In this document: positions 45,581 through 56,303 of the stretch, one piece after another
Layout: every line of letters begins with the position of its first letter
Position numbering within the stretch: the first letter of the stretch is position 1
Source of the DNA: Euphorbia lathyris
Lineage: Eukaryota; Streptophyta; Magnoliopsida; Malpighiales; Euphorbiaceae
DNA length: 64,000 bases
Direction: 5' to 3'
NCBI RefSeq assembly: GCF_963576675.1
Contig: NC_088915.1
Coordinates: 86,437,501-86,501,500 of the forward strand
Notes under the pieces: generated by a model
What the model was told of the DNA's origin: nothing
Databases searched by the model: none
Seen by the model: only the letters and a program-made list of their open reading frames with translations
Program-made: the position numbers and the translations under genes

Positions 45581-46364
45581 GAGGCTAATTACAAATCTAG
45601 CCCAACTAAAAGGATCAATTTATATATATAACCCACTTTACTTTCATCTTACCAAATTAGACACTTTTATTCACTTTGGACAAGAATGCCCTTATTTCAA
45701 TTCACCTTCTTCCTCAGACTCTCAACATCTTCTTCACCATCCCAAACCGATGAAAAGACGGTGGTTTATAGAGAGAAGGGATTATGTTTCGTTCAACCTT
45801 TGAAGAATTAGTGTCTGTGGAAGAGGATTAGGATGCAAAGATCAAAAAATGAGAAAGGAAAAAAAAATATAACAATTGAACTGTTGCGATGTTGCATTTG
45901 TGACAAATTCGTCACAAATGCGACAAGAGGTGTCGCATTTGCGACGAAATGCGACAAATGTTATCGTATTTGTGATGAAATGTGACAAATTTCGTCACAA
46001 ATGCGACAACAATGGTGGAAAATAGAGAAAATTGAAACGATACCATTACAGATGAAAAAAGAGGCAAGACCAGCGAGAAAAGCATGTGTATAAGCTAAAA
46101 ACGTACCATTTCTACGGGAAATTGAACATAATACTTCAAAAATCGCTAACGATTGATATCAGAAATCGAAGAAGAAGAAGAAGAACCAGAAGAAGAAGAA
46201 GAAGAAGCGGATGAAGCGGAAGAAGAAAAAGAAGCAGGAGCAGATCCATCGATAATAGAACTAAGAGTAATTTTGTCCAAAGTGGATGAAATGGTCTAAT
46301 TTGGTAAGATGGAACCAAAATGGATAAATGACTCCTCTTAGCTGGGCTAGATTTGTAATTAGCC
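45581..46364. mobile_element. TIR element with internal palindromes
   Basis: The left end GGCTAATTACAAATCTAGCC (from 45583) is mirrored by GGGCTAGATTTGTAATTAGC at the right end. Inner segments CCAAATTAGA and TCACTTTGGACAA are mirrored by TCTAATTTGG and TTGTCCAAAGTGGA. Flanks TTACTAAAA and ATACTAAAA match at 8 of 9 bases, in line with a Mutator-type duplication. Inside, 45885-46010 is a series of GTCGCATTTGCGAC-like palindromes, and 46165-46245 is a GAAGAA-rich tract. No transposase. Confidence 0.7.
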
Positions 46365-46373
46365 ATACTAAAA

Positions 46374-47519
46374 GATAGTGTAGATGTGTCAAAATGGGTT
46401 AATATCTCATTTAACAATTGTTTAACTCACAATGAAATTAAATGAATTGGAATTAACTCATTTATGAATTGGATCATATAAATGGATTGATCCATCTAAT
46501 CTATATAATAAATAAGTTAGGTTGCGAGTTAATTGAGTTGATTTATTAATCCGTTTAATAATTTGTGAAATAAACAATAAAATCGTGAAAAAACGGAAAA
46601 CATTGTGAAAAACGAATAAAAAAACACACAAAAAAACATGAAAATGGAAAACGAAACGATAGTAAAAAAAGGAAAATGTAAAAAACTGGAACATGAAAAA
46701 TGGAAAAAAATGTGAAACATGTAAAAACATGAAAAACGATAAAAAAAAATTAGAGTAATAAATGGGTGGGGATTTCCTGAAAACTGCGTAGACCCGAACC
46801 GATTGGGAAGGAAAATCCCCAAATTATTCGAGTATTGAACTTCATCTTAAGTTCTAGGTTTTGCTTTTTTTCCGCAATTGAATAGGATGATTAGATTCGA
46901 GTCTAATTTGATGAATTGTCTCTCAATTATAATAGGTATACTACAATACTATATGAAACTCGAACTTCATAATTTTTAAATGGGTAACAATTTAGGAACT
47001 AATAAATTATTTACCCAACATACTGTTTAATCCTCAAATTTTTAATAATATATATTATAAGATTTTTAACTTTTGTTATATTTAACAGTTTAGTTTCTCA
47101 ATCCATTAGGTCTGATTGGTTCTTTGCTTATTAACGTAAATTGTATTTTTTATACCTAAATTTTAGCATGTTTTTTATACCTGAAATTCATTTATAGATA
47201 TATCTCTACATAAAAAATCATAAAAACTTAAGCTAGAGACAGTGGCAGAAGGCACAAGGTGCCAACTCACCTCAGCGGTCGGGAAACATCTCTTATACCA
47301 TTGGTTATGTCTTTATTCGCATTTTCACATTTCTCCTTTCTTTTTAATGTTTTTCCGTTTCTACATTTTATTTATTTATTTTTATAATATTTAGTTAATC
47401 GCGTTAAACAAGTCAATATTTAATAAATGGATTGGATCATGTTCAATCCATTTATAAATGAATCATCTCAGCCTATTTATTAAATGAGTTGGATTATGTC
47501 AGTCCATTTATTAAATAAT
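46374..47519. other. AT-rich intergenic stretch
   Basis: Contains repeated 'tgaaaaa..gaaaa' words (46560-46750), a fragment of the 43038-43351 MITE family near 46980-47040, and several 'atccatttat.aat' words (47410-47515). No gene supported. Composition changes sharply at 47520, where the outer Tat LTR appears to begin. Confidence 0.4.
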
Positions 47520-49101
47520 GTTAGCGATATTTTGCGAATATGCTAATTTTCAACCTTGTCACGTGTGGTTAGGGTGCGGGCGTGCCAGAGAAGATTACCT
47601 CTCAATTAAAATGGTTAAGTTTATGGAATTTGCGCGCCAAAACTTGAATTCTAAACGAAACGATTGGCGAGGGACGCAAGGATTGAAAAAAGTCCCTCTT
47701 GGGTCTCTCGCGCCGTTATAGAAACTTTGCGAGATAAATTGTTTTTATTTAAGCTAAGCGTATAGATTGAAGACGGGAAAAGTAAAGAAATTGAAGGTGC
47801 GAAATTAACACGAGATTTGGTGAAAATCGGTATTTTATTGATGTAAATCAAGGTTTGAATACATGTGTTTGAGGTAAGCATGAAATTGAAAATGAATTAC
47901 AATTGAAGAACTTCTATACTAAACATATAGCTAATTCAATTGAACTGGAAGAACAAATCAAATACAAGGAATTGAAATGCAATTAAAATAAATCGGAATT
48001 CAACAACAAACTCGGAGCCACAATAGCTATCTCGGATTGATGTTGAATTTTGGTGTCGGTGCGAGGTCCTTGGAGAGCTGCAACCGGCCGGGCCCGTACG
48101 GTATATGATCTTGGCAATGGCAAAACGTTGGTAGGCAAATAGGGCAGATTTAACCCTCAACTTCGGGAGGCTCGTTTGGATGCTTAAGAACACGGAATTG
48201 GACGAGTAAATAGGCTAAATTTAACTTCAGGAGGTCAGGAACAAACTTCTATAAGGGGTCGAAGGCTAAAACGGATGCTAAGTAGACGAAATTGGGAGTT
48301 GAAAATAACTGGACGAATCTGGAAAATTCTGGAAACAGAATGTCTAAAAGGATTTGGGCTGGACAGATCGGCTTGTAAATAGAGTTTCTGGGCACGGAAT
48401 TTGGCAAATAAATATACTAGATTGAACTTCAAGACGTCAGGAACAACTTTGTCGAAGGAATTGAAAGCAAAAAATGAATTTAAATAGACGCAATCGGGCT
48501 TTGAAAGTAATTGGACGAATCTGGAAAATCGATTTGAACACAGAGCTCTAGCTAGGAATTGAGCAAATTAAAGACTTGGAATACTAAATTTGATAACTTG
48601 CCAGATCCGATTTGATATTCTCTGCCAGAGTTACCTGCAAAACAGAACCGGAGACAGGATCTCCGGGAAAACTCTCTGACGATCAAGTCAGTTTTTGTAA
48701 GAAGGTTGGTAATTTGACAATAGTATTGCGGGGAAAAATGTGAGCGTACCTTTTTCCCTCGTTCTTAAGGCCTTTTATAGGTGTTTTTTAGGTAACTGCC
48801 GAGGGCGGTTACTCCTTAGTGGGCCACGTTCTGAGGGCGGTTCCCCCTTTTTAGGCCATGTCCCTTTCGTGGCTTTCATGGCAACGAACGTGGTTCTGAG
48901 TGGGAGTCTTGATGCTCCGTTTAGAAATTCGGGGCGGTTACTCGCTTCACCCGTTTCCGCTTATTCGGGTCCCATTCGGGGCGGTTACTCGCTGCGCCCG
49001 CTTCCTTTATTCGGGTCTCATCCAATCTTAGACCATAGGTCTAAGTATGGGTTGGGCCTGCGAAATGAGTATGACCCGGTTTAGCCTCGCGGGTCATCAC
49101 A
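47520..49101 (-). repeat. 3' LTR of the outer Tat element
   Basis: The TG start on the minus strand lies at 49101. A TATA box (CTATAAAAGG, minus strand, about 48771-48780) lies about 325 bp into the LTR, giving a plausible U3. 48810-49020 contains repeated GGCGGTTACTC and CGGGTC words. The far end (TGTTAGCGATATTTT on the plus strand at 47520) is inferred from the composition change and from the required CA end, and could be off. Confidence 0.55.
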
Positions 49102-49354
49102 TGCCTCCCCTTTAGTTTGATACAAGAGCCCTTTAGGGTCTGTTCATAGGGGACGCTTCGTTTTCGCTTGTCTGTTCAAAATTCAAAAACTTGTGAATTT
49201 TTCCTCTTTCGTTATTTCTTTTCCGGCGTCATCTTTTCCGGCGTTGACCTCTTATTTCCGTCATTTCTCTGTGTTGTCTTTCCCATGTAAGTTTTCCTCT
49301 TCATAATTGGTACCTCGTTCGGCTTTTTACTTCTGTTTATTTCTTTTCCTCAAC

Positions 49355-51625
49355 ATGTCGAACCCCGACCTTGACTTCGCACCGTTCGATGAGAGCTACG
49401 TCCGCGAGGTTTCTCATGAAGTTGATGAGATGGTTGATGAAGTTTCAACCAGTTCTCATGGGTCTGATTCCCACCCTGCTGACTTCCTCCACCTGGCGAA
49501 TACAACCGACGAGGGTCTAGGTTTTGACCCTAGGAAGTTGATTTCGCCACCTGTCCCAACCCCCCGTTTGTTACCAAAGAGGGATAGGTCGGGAAGCCTA
49601 GTTTGTCGCGAGACCATTGAGGATTTGCGGGTGCAATATCCTTGGCTCCAAGGTCTCGAGACCATCATTCCCGGGGAGGATAGAGGACCGGGCGATTACC
49701 CAAAGGGGTATTTCACCATTTTCGTCGCCCAGATTATCTGCGGCTTCACTTATCCACTGGCGGATGAGATTGCTTCCATCCTCGGCGGTTACAGAATCGC
49801 ACCTGGGCAGTTACATCCAAATGGATGGGCCGACTTGACCCTGGATAAATTTCTGGCGGATTGTTTGGAGGTTCCTTTCTCGCTTAAAATTTTCTCCAAG
49901 CTTCATCATTTCAAGAGTTCAGCGGGGTATTTCACTTTCATCCGCCAGAGCGGATACTATGGTTTTGACGAGAAACTGAACAAGATCCGCGAGTGGGATC
50001 GCTCTTACTTTTTTATCAAGTTTAATGAGGGAAATCCGAACTTCCTTCGCCATTGGGGCCGGCCCAATGTGAAGAGTTTGAACTTCGGTTATCCCAGCGA
50101 GGAAGAATCCGCCGTCATCAAGTTCCTGAAGAGTACCCCTCCTTTTGTATGGACATATGATCAGGCCTTCCATATGCTAAGGTGCCGAGTAGCGATTGCC
50201 TACCGCGAGGGGGATCGCGTGGTCTATATCCCTTATCGCGTTTTTGTACAAGGTACTTTTTATTTCCAAGTTGATGATTTCTTTTAACCCTTTGCAGGGG
50301 TGATCCTTTATCTCAAATCGCTGCAGATCGGGAGGCTAAAGCCTTAGCGAGAAGGAAGAAGCGGATGGCGGGAACCGCCTCCGTTGTAGGGGCGGATTCT
50401 TCTGGAGGAACGATTCCTTCCATTGAGGCGGCTTCTCCTGTAAGGGCCTCCGTTTCACAAGGTCCCGCTTCTGCCTCCGAGGATCTTCCTTTGACGAGGA
50501 AGCGGAAGATAAGTGCGGATACAGAGTCTTCTCGTCCCAAGAAGAAGAACACCTCCGTGTCCCTTACTGTTGGCGGTACACCCGTATCCGCCTCATCCAA
50601 AGGAAAGAGCAGTACCCCAATTCATGAGGTATCCTGATCTATTCCCTCTTTCTATATTGCTACTTTTTTCCTCATGAGCTATCTGCTGTTCTCTTGATAT
50701 TTTTCTTTACGCCTTTGCAGCCAATTCCCGACATCAGCGAATGGTGGACTAGGACCTTTGGCATGGCCGTGAGTTTTTCTTGCAAGGATATTGTCTCTTC
50801 CATATGCAATGTCCTCGGGCGGCTTCCCTCTGCTTCCCGTGTGCGCGAACAAGTACCGCTCCCTACCGCTGTGGAGGGGATCGAGAAGCGTTCTGTAGAG
50901 GTATATTGTTGCTTGTCATTCTCTTTCAAGGATCTTGCGTCCATTGTAACCACCTATTTCTATTCGCCCTTTTTTATTCGTGAGCCGTCTTATATGCAGA
51001 TTATCAATTTCGCTGAGGGCATTCTCCGAAGGGATGCCGAGCGAGCCAAGGAGTTGGAAGATCTTGGTACTGAATTGGCGACTCAGAAGTCGCTTTATGA
51101 TGATGTCCAAGGGAAGGTGAAGGTCCTAGAAGGCGCCCTTCAGAAGGCTGTGAGCGAGAAGGAGGAGGCTCTTAAATCTCTTCAGGCTAAGTCCGATGAG
51201 CTGCGAAAGGCCCTCGATGATCTAGCTGATTCCCAGGAGACACAAAAGAAGAGGGCTGAGGAAATTCTGGCTGAAGACGGTGCCCGCATCTACTGGTATG
51301 GGGAGCGGATTCATGCCGCTTATGAGCATGGACATCAGGGTCTCGTACTTAACCGCCCCAAGGTTCCCATCCCTGAAAAGGATTTAACTGAGAAGTGGGA
51401 CAAGCTGGAAGCCGAGGATGCTGATATGGATGAGGTACTCCTCTTAGATTGGAAGAGTTTTCAGGAATCTTCAATTATCGGCGAGATCCCTACCCAGAAT
51501 GCGGAAGAAGGGGCACCGCAGGACATCTCTCAGCCTGAGCAAGAGGTCCCGCTGTTAGACGAGGTGCCGCGGCCTAATCTCCCGGACGGGCCGGGGGGTG
51601 GACAACCTCATGGCGACGTAAGCGG
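49355..51625 (+). CDS. Antisense accessory ORF, Transposase_28-type domain
   Basis: Four exons can be joined in phase: 49355-50252, 50327-50628, 50721-50900 and from 51000 on. The intron between the last two is 99 bp and open, so it may be retained. The first exon carries a domain I recognise as 'putative gypsy type transposon' (Transposase_28-like): YPWLQGLETIIPG, PLADEIASILGGY, IAPGQLHPNGWADL, GYFTFIRQSGYYGF. Exon 2 is Ser/Thr-rich and basic (KKRMAG, KRKIS). Exon 4 is a long coiled coil (about 51030-51270, VKVLEGALQKAVSEKEEAL) with an acidic tail. The product is predicted to be a nuclear or structural protein of unknown role. No in-frame stop is seen in these exons. The 3' end is missing or changed where the second element begins. 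It may instead be an independent gene. Confidence 0.6.
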
Positions 51626-53883
51626 TGATTGGCACCGAAAGCAACCAATCGCGGAAGCAAGCTGCTCGGCAGGGCCGGAGCTCGGAGATATGGAAGAGTC
51701 GCCACCCACGAATGGGAAAATGAACACCGATCCCTTACGGGAGACCGGTGTGGGTTCGGGAAACTTAGGTACGAGCCGAGAAGGCTAGCTCCTTTCCGGA
51801 GAAAGGCTACTAGGCACCCCGACATCGCCCGGTTATGAACCACCGGCCTCCTACTCAGCATGTTAGGCGATAACGGACTAATCGTATACTTCTTTAAGTT
51901 TAAAATTCATTTGAAACCCTTTTCTTTCTCTTTTTGGAAACCATTTTGAGCATATGATATTGAAAAGCCACATCAGTAAAGAATCACCCATTTATGTTTA
52001 TACATACACAGAGAGGGGGAAGAAAGAAGTGATTTATTTACAACTGTATTTAAATATTATATTGTGTGTCTATTCTACATTAACTTATTTCCCCAAAACG
52101 ATGTTTATTACATGGTTCGCACCTTAATCGCCGTTGGAACGATTTAGGTGCGTTTTAAAACCCCGTTTGATGAAGCTTACCCGAATCGCCGTTGGAACGA
52201 CTCGAGTAATTGAAAACGTTAAAGTAAAAGCCTTTTAATAAGAAAACGTGGTTAAACATACAAGTCAATTTTATTTTGTACAAATTCATTAAGAAAGCGA
52301 TTCAAAATCTCCATTATTAACAAAGAAAACGATTTTGATTACAATGTTCGCTTAATCCGTCGTTGGAACGGACTAAGGTTTTAAAACGTGGTGTTTTGAA
52401 GACGATTTGAAATATCAACCAAAATGACTCTATTTATCTACATTAGAGGTCTAAGGAAGCTCATTAGCTTAAATAATTTAATTGAAAACTCTCTTTTTGT
52501 GACTTATTTTCCCCACTTATTTAATGGACTCTCTAACTATTATAATTACATCAATAAACACATTTAGGCCCAAAAATTAATTTTTCCAAGTGAACCCATT
52601 TGAAACATGGACTTATAAATGACCAAAAGAAATAAAGAAAATAATATAGATATATATATTTACACATTTTAGCCCAAAAGACATAAAATAAGAGTAAAAG
52701 AAAATATACTATCTAATACATATATAAGAAAGAATAATGAAAATAATATATTTATACTTTAAACATAAGAAAATAGTGAATGAAATTCATAAATAAGAAA
52801 ATAGCATTTATCACTCAAAATAATTTTATTTAACAATAATTAAGATAACCCAAATATACCCCAAAACTATATATATACATAACTAATATAATCCTAATGT
52901 CAAAAAGACTATATATTCATCCCCCAATATCTACTAATTATCTTCCAAAATGGCCAAGTAAATAACATTTAAAATAGAATTTAATGTAATTTAAATGAAT
53001 AATAATAAAAAAGAAAGTAATATGTACATATACAAAAAAAAAAAAAGGAATATCAATCTCCTAAAATAATTATATATGTTAAAGTTTTAAAACAATTTGA
53101 AAAGAATATATTACATAATTATATATATATATACTAAGGATTAAAAGTCTAAAAGTTAAGAAAAAGGGACCGAAATGGCATTTTTTACATTTTGGCAGAT
53201 TTACCGACGGAAAATCCGTCGGTAAATAGCCTTTAGTGACAGAATTGGCGAATTACAACAGCACTCCCATATTTTCCAGATTTGTTCAAAAGCTTTAAAT
53301 TAAATCTAATTCAATCGTTTTGGACTTCCGAACTACCAAAGATGGATCACAGTCGAAAACGGAAGTTCCTAAAACGATGTTTTTATTTTAAAACGTTATT
53401 TGGAAACCTCTTTTAAATAAAAAACTTATAATTACAACATTTTCGATACCCGAACTATCTTTTTATCGGATCACGGTTCGTATTGGGATATCCAAAACGA
53501 GGTTTTTATTTTAAAACAAAACCGAATTTTATTTAACACGAAACGAAAATTAAATAAATACGCTAACTAAATAAAACGTGACAAAATAAATAAATGACTA
53601 AAGGAATAAAAACTATAGCATAAAAAAATAAATAGAAGGAGAGAAATAAATTAAATAAAATAAAGAGTCTAGTCCTCGGATAATACCTTTGATTCGGTAT
53701 CTGACAGTCGAAGCCGATTGATTCCACGAACCGCGAGCTCCCGATTTTAATAAAAATTTAGTAAAAATTGAACTTAGGAAATTTGGAATTTTTGAGAAAA
53801 AAAATATTTTTCTCAAAAAAATGTTTAGAGTGAGAAAGTTTTTTCCCCCAAAACGGCCCCTCCTTCACCTTGGGATCCGTGCC

Positions 53884-53893
53884 CTTATATAGG
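53884..53893 (-). promoter_or_regulatory. TATA box of the inner Tat LTR
   Basis: CTATATAAGG on the minus strand, about 650 bp into the LTR and 17 bp downstream of the palindrome cluster. Confidence 0.6.
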
Positions 53894-53909
53894 GAAACGG
53901 ATCCCGGAA

Positions 53910-54102
53910 CAATGGGCGACGCCCAAAAAAAATTGGGCGTCGCCCATTGTGGTTGGGCGGCCGCCCAACCTAGTGTTGGGCTACCGCCCAACCTTGTTGG
54001 GCGGCCGCCCAACATGAGTTGGGCGATCGCCCAACTTTCGTTGGGCGCCCGCGCCCAACCCTCGTCGGGCGTCCGCCCGACGCGTTGGGCGTTCGCCCGA
54101 CG
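53910..54102. repeat. Cluster of eight GC-rich palindromes
   Basis: One 17-bp-arm inverted repeat (53910-53949) is followed by seven 18-20 bp palindromes, each built on TTGGGC...GCCCAA: 53951-53970, 53975-53992, 53995-54014, 54017-54036, 54040-54059, 54063-54082, 54083-54102. Three are perfect over 20 bp (for example GGTTGGGCGGCCGCCCAACC). Centres are 20-24 bp apart, about two helix turns. Decaying copies continue to about 54130. They lie just upstream of the LTR TATA box. Confidence 0.85.
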
Positions 54103-54721
54103 TGGTTGGGTGCCCGTCCGGCGACCCTCGGGGCGTGCCCCGCGCCGTCGGACGCGTGCACTCCGTGGCCGCCGAGCGCGCGTTCCGCGCAGCTAGACGC
54201 TCGCACGTCGCGGCCGCCGAACGCGCGCCCCGCGCTGCCAGGCACGTGTGCTCAACGGCCCACGAGGGCGCGCACCGCCAGCGGTCCCAGGCATTGCTCG
54301 GGCGTCGAGAGCGTGCCACTCGCGGTGCGTCCGACGGACGCCGCGCGCACGTCTCGAGCCGTCTAGCTGGCGTTCGACCATCGTCGTCCGCGTGCGGGAT
54401 GCCGTTGTGTGCCCGCGCCGTGCCGTTAATTTCCCTCAGCTTATTATTCTTTATATATTTTTCAAAACTTCCGGAATCAATCGCTTCGACCGTCTTGTTT
54501 CAGGTTTTCGTCACAGGTCCTCCGACTCGGTGTCTACAGTTGCCCCTACTTTCCTATTTTGACAGTGATGTGTGTGGTTCGAAAACGTTTTTGCTAACGT
54601 AACACATGCAATGTAAAACATATAAAAGTAAAAGACACGTAACGAGTAGGAGGAAACATACCTGACCTTTGCGCTGCGCGCTCCGGCGTTGCTCTCTGAC
54701 TGCATCAGACTCTGCTTCGGG

Positions 54722-55515
54722 CTGCACCCTAGTTCACGACCGCGGGGATAATGGCTAAATAGCTACCCTAGTTTATGATCGCGGGGATAATGGCTAAACG
54801 GCTACCCTATTTCAAGATTGCGGGGGTAATGGCTAAATAGCTATCCTGATTTACGACTGCGGGGATAATGGCTAAATAGCTACCCCATTTTAAGATTACG
54901 GGGATGATGGCTAAACAGCTACCCTGGTTTACGACTGCGGGGATGATGGCTAAACAGCTACCCTGGTTTACGACTGCGGGGATAATGGCTAAACAGCTAC
55001 CCCATTTCAAGATTGCGGGGATAATGGCTAAACAGCTACCCTATTTCAAGATTGCGGGGATAATGGCTAAACAGCTACCCTATTTCAAGATCGCGGGGAT
55101 AATGGCTAAACAGCTACCCTATTTCAAGATTGCGGGGATAATGGCTAAATAGCTACCCCATTTTAAGATTGCGGGGATGATGGCTAAGCAGCTACCCTGG
55201 TTTACGACTGCGGGGATGATGGCTAAACAGCTACCCTATTTCAAGATCGCGGGGATAATGGCTAAACAGCTACCCTATTTCAAGATTGCGGGGATAATGG
55301 CTAAATAGCTACCCCATTTTAAGATTGCGGGGATGATGGCTAAACAGCTACCCTGGTTTACGACTGCGGGGATGATGGCTAAACAGCTACCCCATTTCAA
55401 GATTGCGGGGATAATGGCTAAACAACTACCCTATTTCAAGATCACGGGGATAATGGCTAAACAGCTACCCTATTTCAAGATCACGGGGATAATGGCTAAA
55501 CAGCTACCCTAGTCT
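54722..55515. repeat. 39-bp tandem array A (20 units)
   Basis: ATGGCT recurs from 54751 to 55492 at exactly 39-bp steps, 20 times, with no indel. The unit is GGGGATAATGGCTAAACAGC followed by TACCCTATTTCAAGATTGC with variants. Variant types recur in blocks of about four units (near 54883, 55156 and 55312), so a higher-order repeat is present. Open frames across it exist on both strands and reflect the 13-codon period. Confidence 0.92.
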
Positions 55516-55975
55516 ACGATCTTAGGTAAATATGGCTCAAAAGCAACTCCGGTCTGCGACCACGAGTCAGATGGCTCAAAAGCAACTCCGATCTGCGACC
55601 GTGAGTCAGATGGCTCAAAAGCAACTCCGGTCTGCGACCGTGAGTCAGATGGCTCAAAAGCAACTCCGGTCTGCGACCGTGAGTCAGATGGCTCAAAAGC
55701 AACTCCGGTCTGCGACCGTGAGTCAGATGGCTCAAAAGCAACTCCGGTCTGCGACCGTGAGTCAGATGGCTCAAAAGCAACTCCGGTCTGCGACCGTGAG
55801 TCAGATGGCTCAAAAGCAACTCCGGTCTGCGACCGTGAGTCAGATGGCTCAAAAGCAACTCCGGTCTGCGACCGTGAGTCAGATGGCTCAAAAGCAACTC
55901 CGGTCTGCGATCGAGAGTCAAATGGCTCAAAAGCAACTCCTGTCTGCGACCGTGAGTCAAATGGCTAAAAGCGGG
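55516..55975. repeat. 39-bp tandem array B (about 12 units)
   Basis: ATGGCT recurs from 55532 to 55961 at exactly 39-bp steps. The unit is ATGGCTCAAAAGCAACTCCG followed by GTCTGCGACCGTGAGTCAG. It joins array A with a step of 40 bp. Units are nearly identical in the middle of the array. The long frames on both strands (for example 55532-56071) are repeat by-products. Confidence 0.92.
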
Positions 55976-56216
55976 TTCTGTTTCTGGATTTTCTTACCAC
56001 ACTGTTGTCTGTATTTTGACTGGTGTCACTGTTCTGTAAAAATTAGCTGTTGTCTAGAATTGATGTTTTGACAATGTTAGTCACTGTCTGGGAGAAATGC
56101 AGGCTGAAACGGACTGCAAATCGGAGGTCTGTGCACCTGGTAATTAATTATTTACTTTTTACCTTTATGTCAAATCGTACTTTTTTCACTATTTACGGGA
56201 ATGCCATTCCCTTTTC
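55976..56216. other. Unassigned stretch upstream of the mobile-domain ORF
   Basis: Lies between tandem array B and the TATA box of the accessory ORF. No feature recognised. Confidence 0.4.
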
Positions 56217-56227
56217 CTATATAAGGT
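56217..56227 (+). promoter_or_regulatory. TATA box of the antisense mobile-domain ORF
   Basis: CCTATATAAGG on the plus strand, about 80 bp before the ATG at 56304, followed by a CT-rich stretch (CTTCTCTCTCCTCTTTCTCT) like a plant initiator and leader. It points away from pol, so the accessory ORF appears to have its own promoter inside the element. Confidence 0.6.
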
Positions 56228-56303
56228 GGTGGGGTTTCATTTCAACCCCACACCTTCTCTCTCCTCTTTCTCTCACTAGACTTCAATTTGGATTATTCTC
56301 GGG

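Larger units (their letters stand above)
47520..51625 (-). mobile_element. Outer Tat-lineage Ty3/gypsy element, 3' part
   Basis: Read on the minus strand, a purine tract TAAAGGGGAGGCA (49114-49102) is followed directly by TGTGATGACCC, the start of a 3' LTR that runs to about 47520. Between the polypurine tract and 51625 lies an accessory ORF on the opposite strand. Pol, gag and the 5' LTR are not visible. They should lie beyond the second element, which appears to have inserted at about 51626. Order and orientation are those of Tat-lineage elements carrying antisense additional ORFs. Confidence 0.6.
51626..54538 (-). repeat. 3' LTR of the inner Tat element (about 2.9 kb)
   Basis: The start at 54538 is well supported (polypurine tract then TGTAGACACC). 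The far end at about 51626 (TGATTGGCACC on the plus strand) is inferred. The U3 part contains the palindrome cluster, and a TATA box (CTATATAAGG, minus strand) lies at 53884-53893. The long R/U5 part is AT-rich and has no ORF. Near 51690-51830 it contains 'gagtcgccaccca', 'gggaccggtgtgggttcgg'-like words that recur in Tat-type LTRs. A short palindrome (TTTACCGACGG, 5-base loop, CCGTCGGTAAA) lies at 53201-53227. Confidence 0.65.

Noticed and set aside
46136..46822. Leu- and Phe-rich minus-strand ORFs
   Set aside because: Translation of GAA-rich and AAAA-rich tracts; low complexity.
50672..51861. Minus-strand ORFs opposite the coiled-coil exon
   Set aside because: No domain, overlap the supported plus-strand exons.
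53870..54602. Ala/Arg-rich proteins in the GC-rich block
   Set aside because: Six or more overlapping frames on both strands are open only because of GC content and palindromes in an LTR promoter.
54722..55975. CRISPR array
   Set aside because: The 39-bp units are back to back with no unique spacers, the DNA is eukaryotic, and no cas gene is present.
55514..56071. Repeat proteins on both strands (MAQKQLRSATVSQ; GRRPELLLSHLTH)
   Set aside because: Both strands are open because the 39-bp period is a multiple of three; several units of the sister array carry stops.
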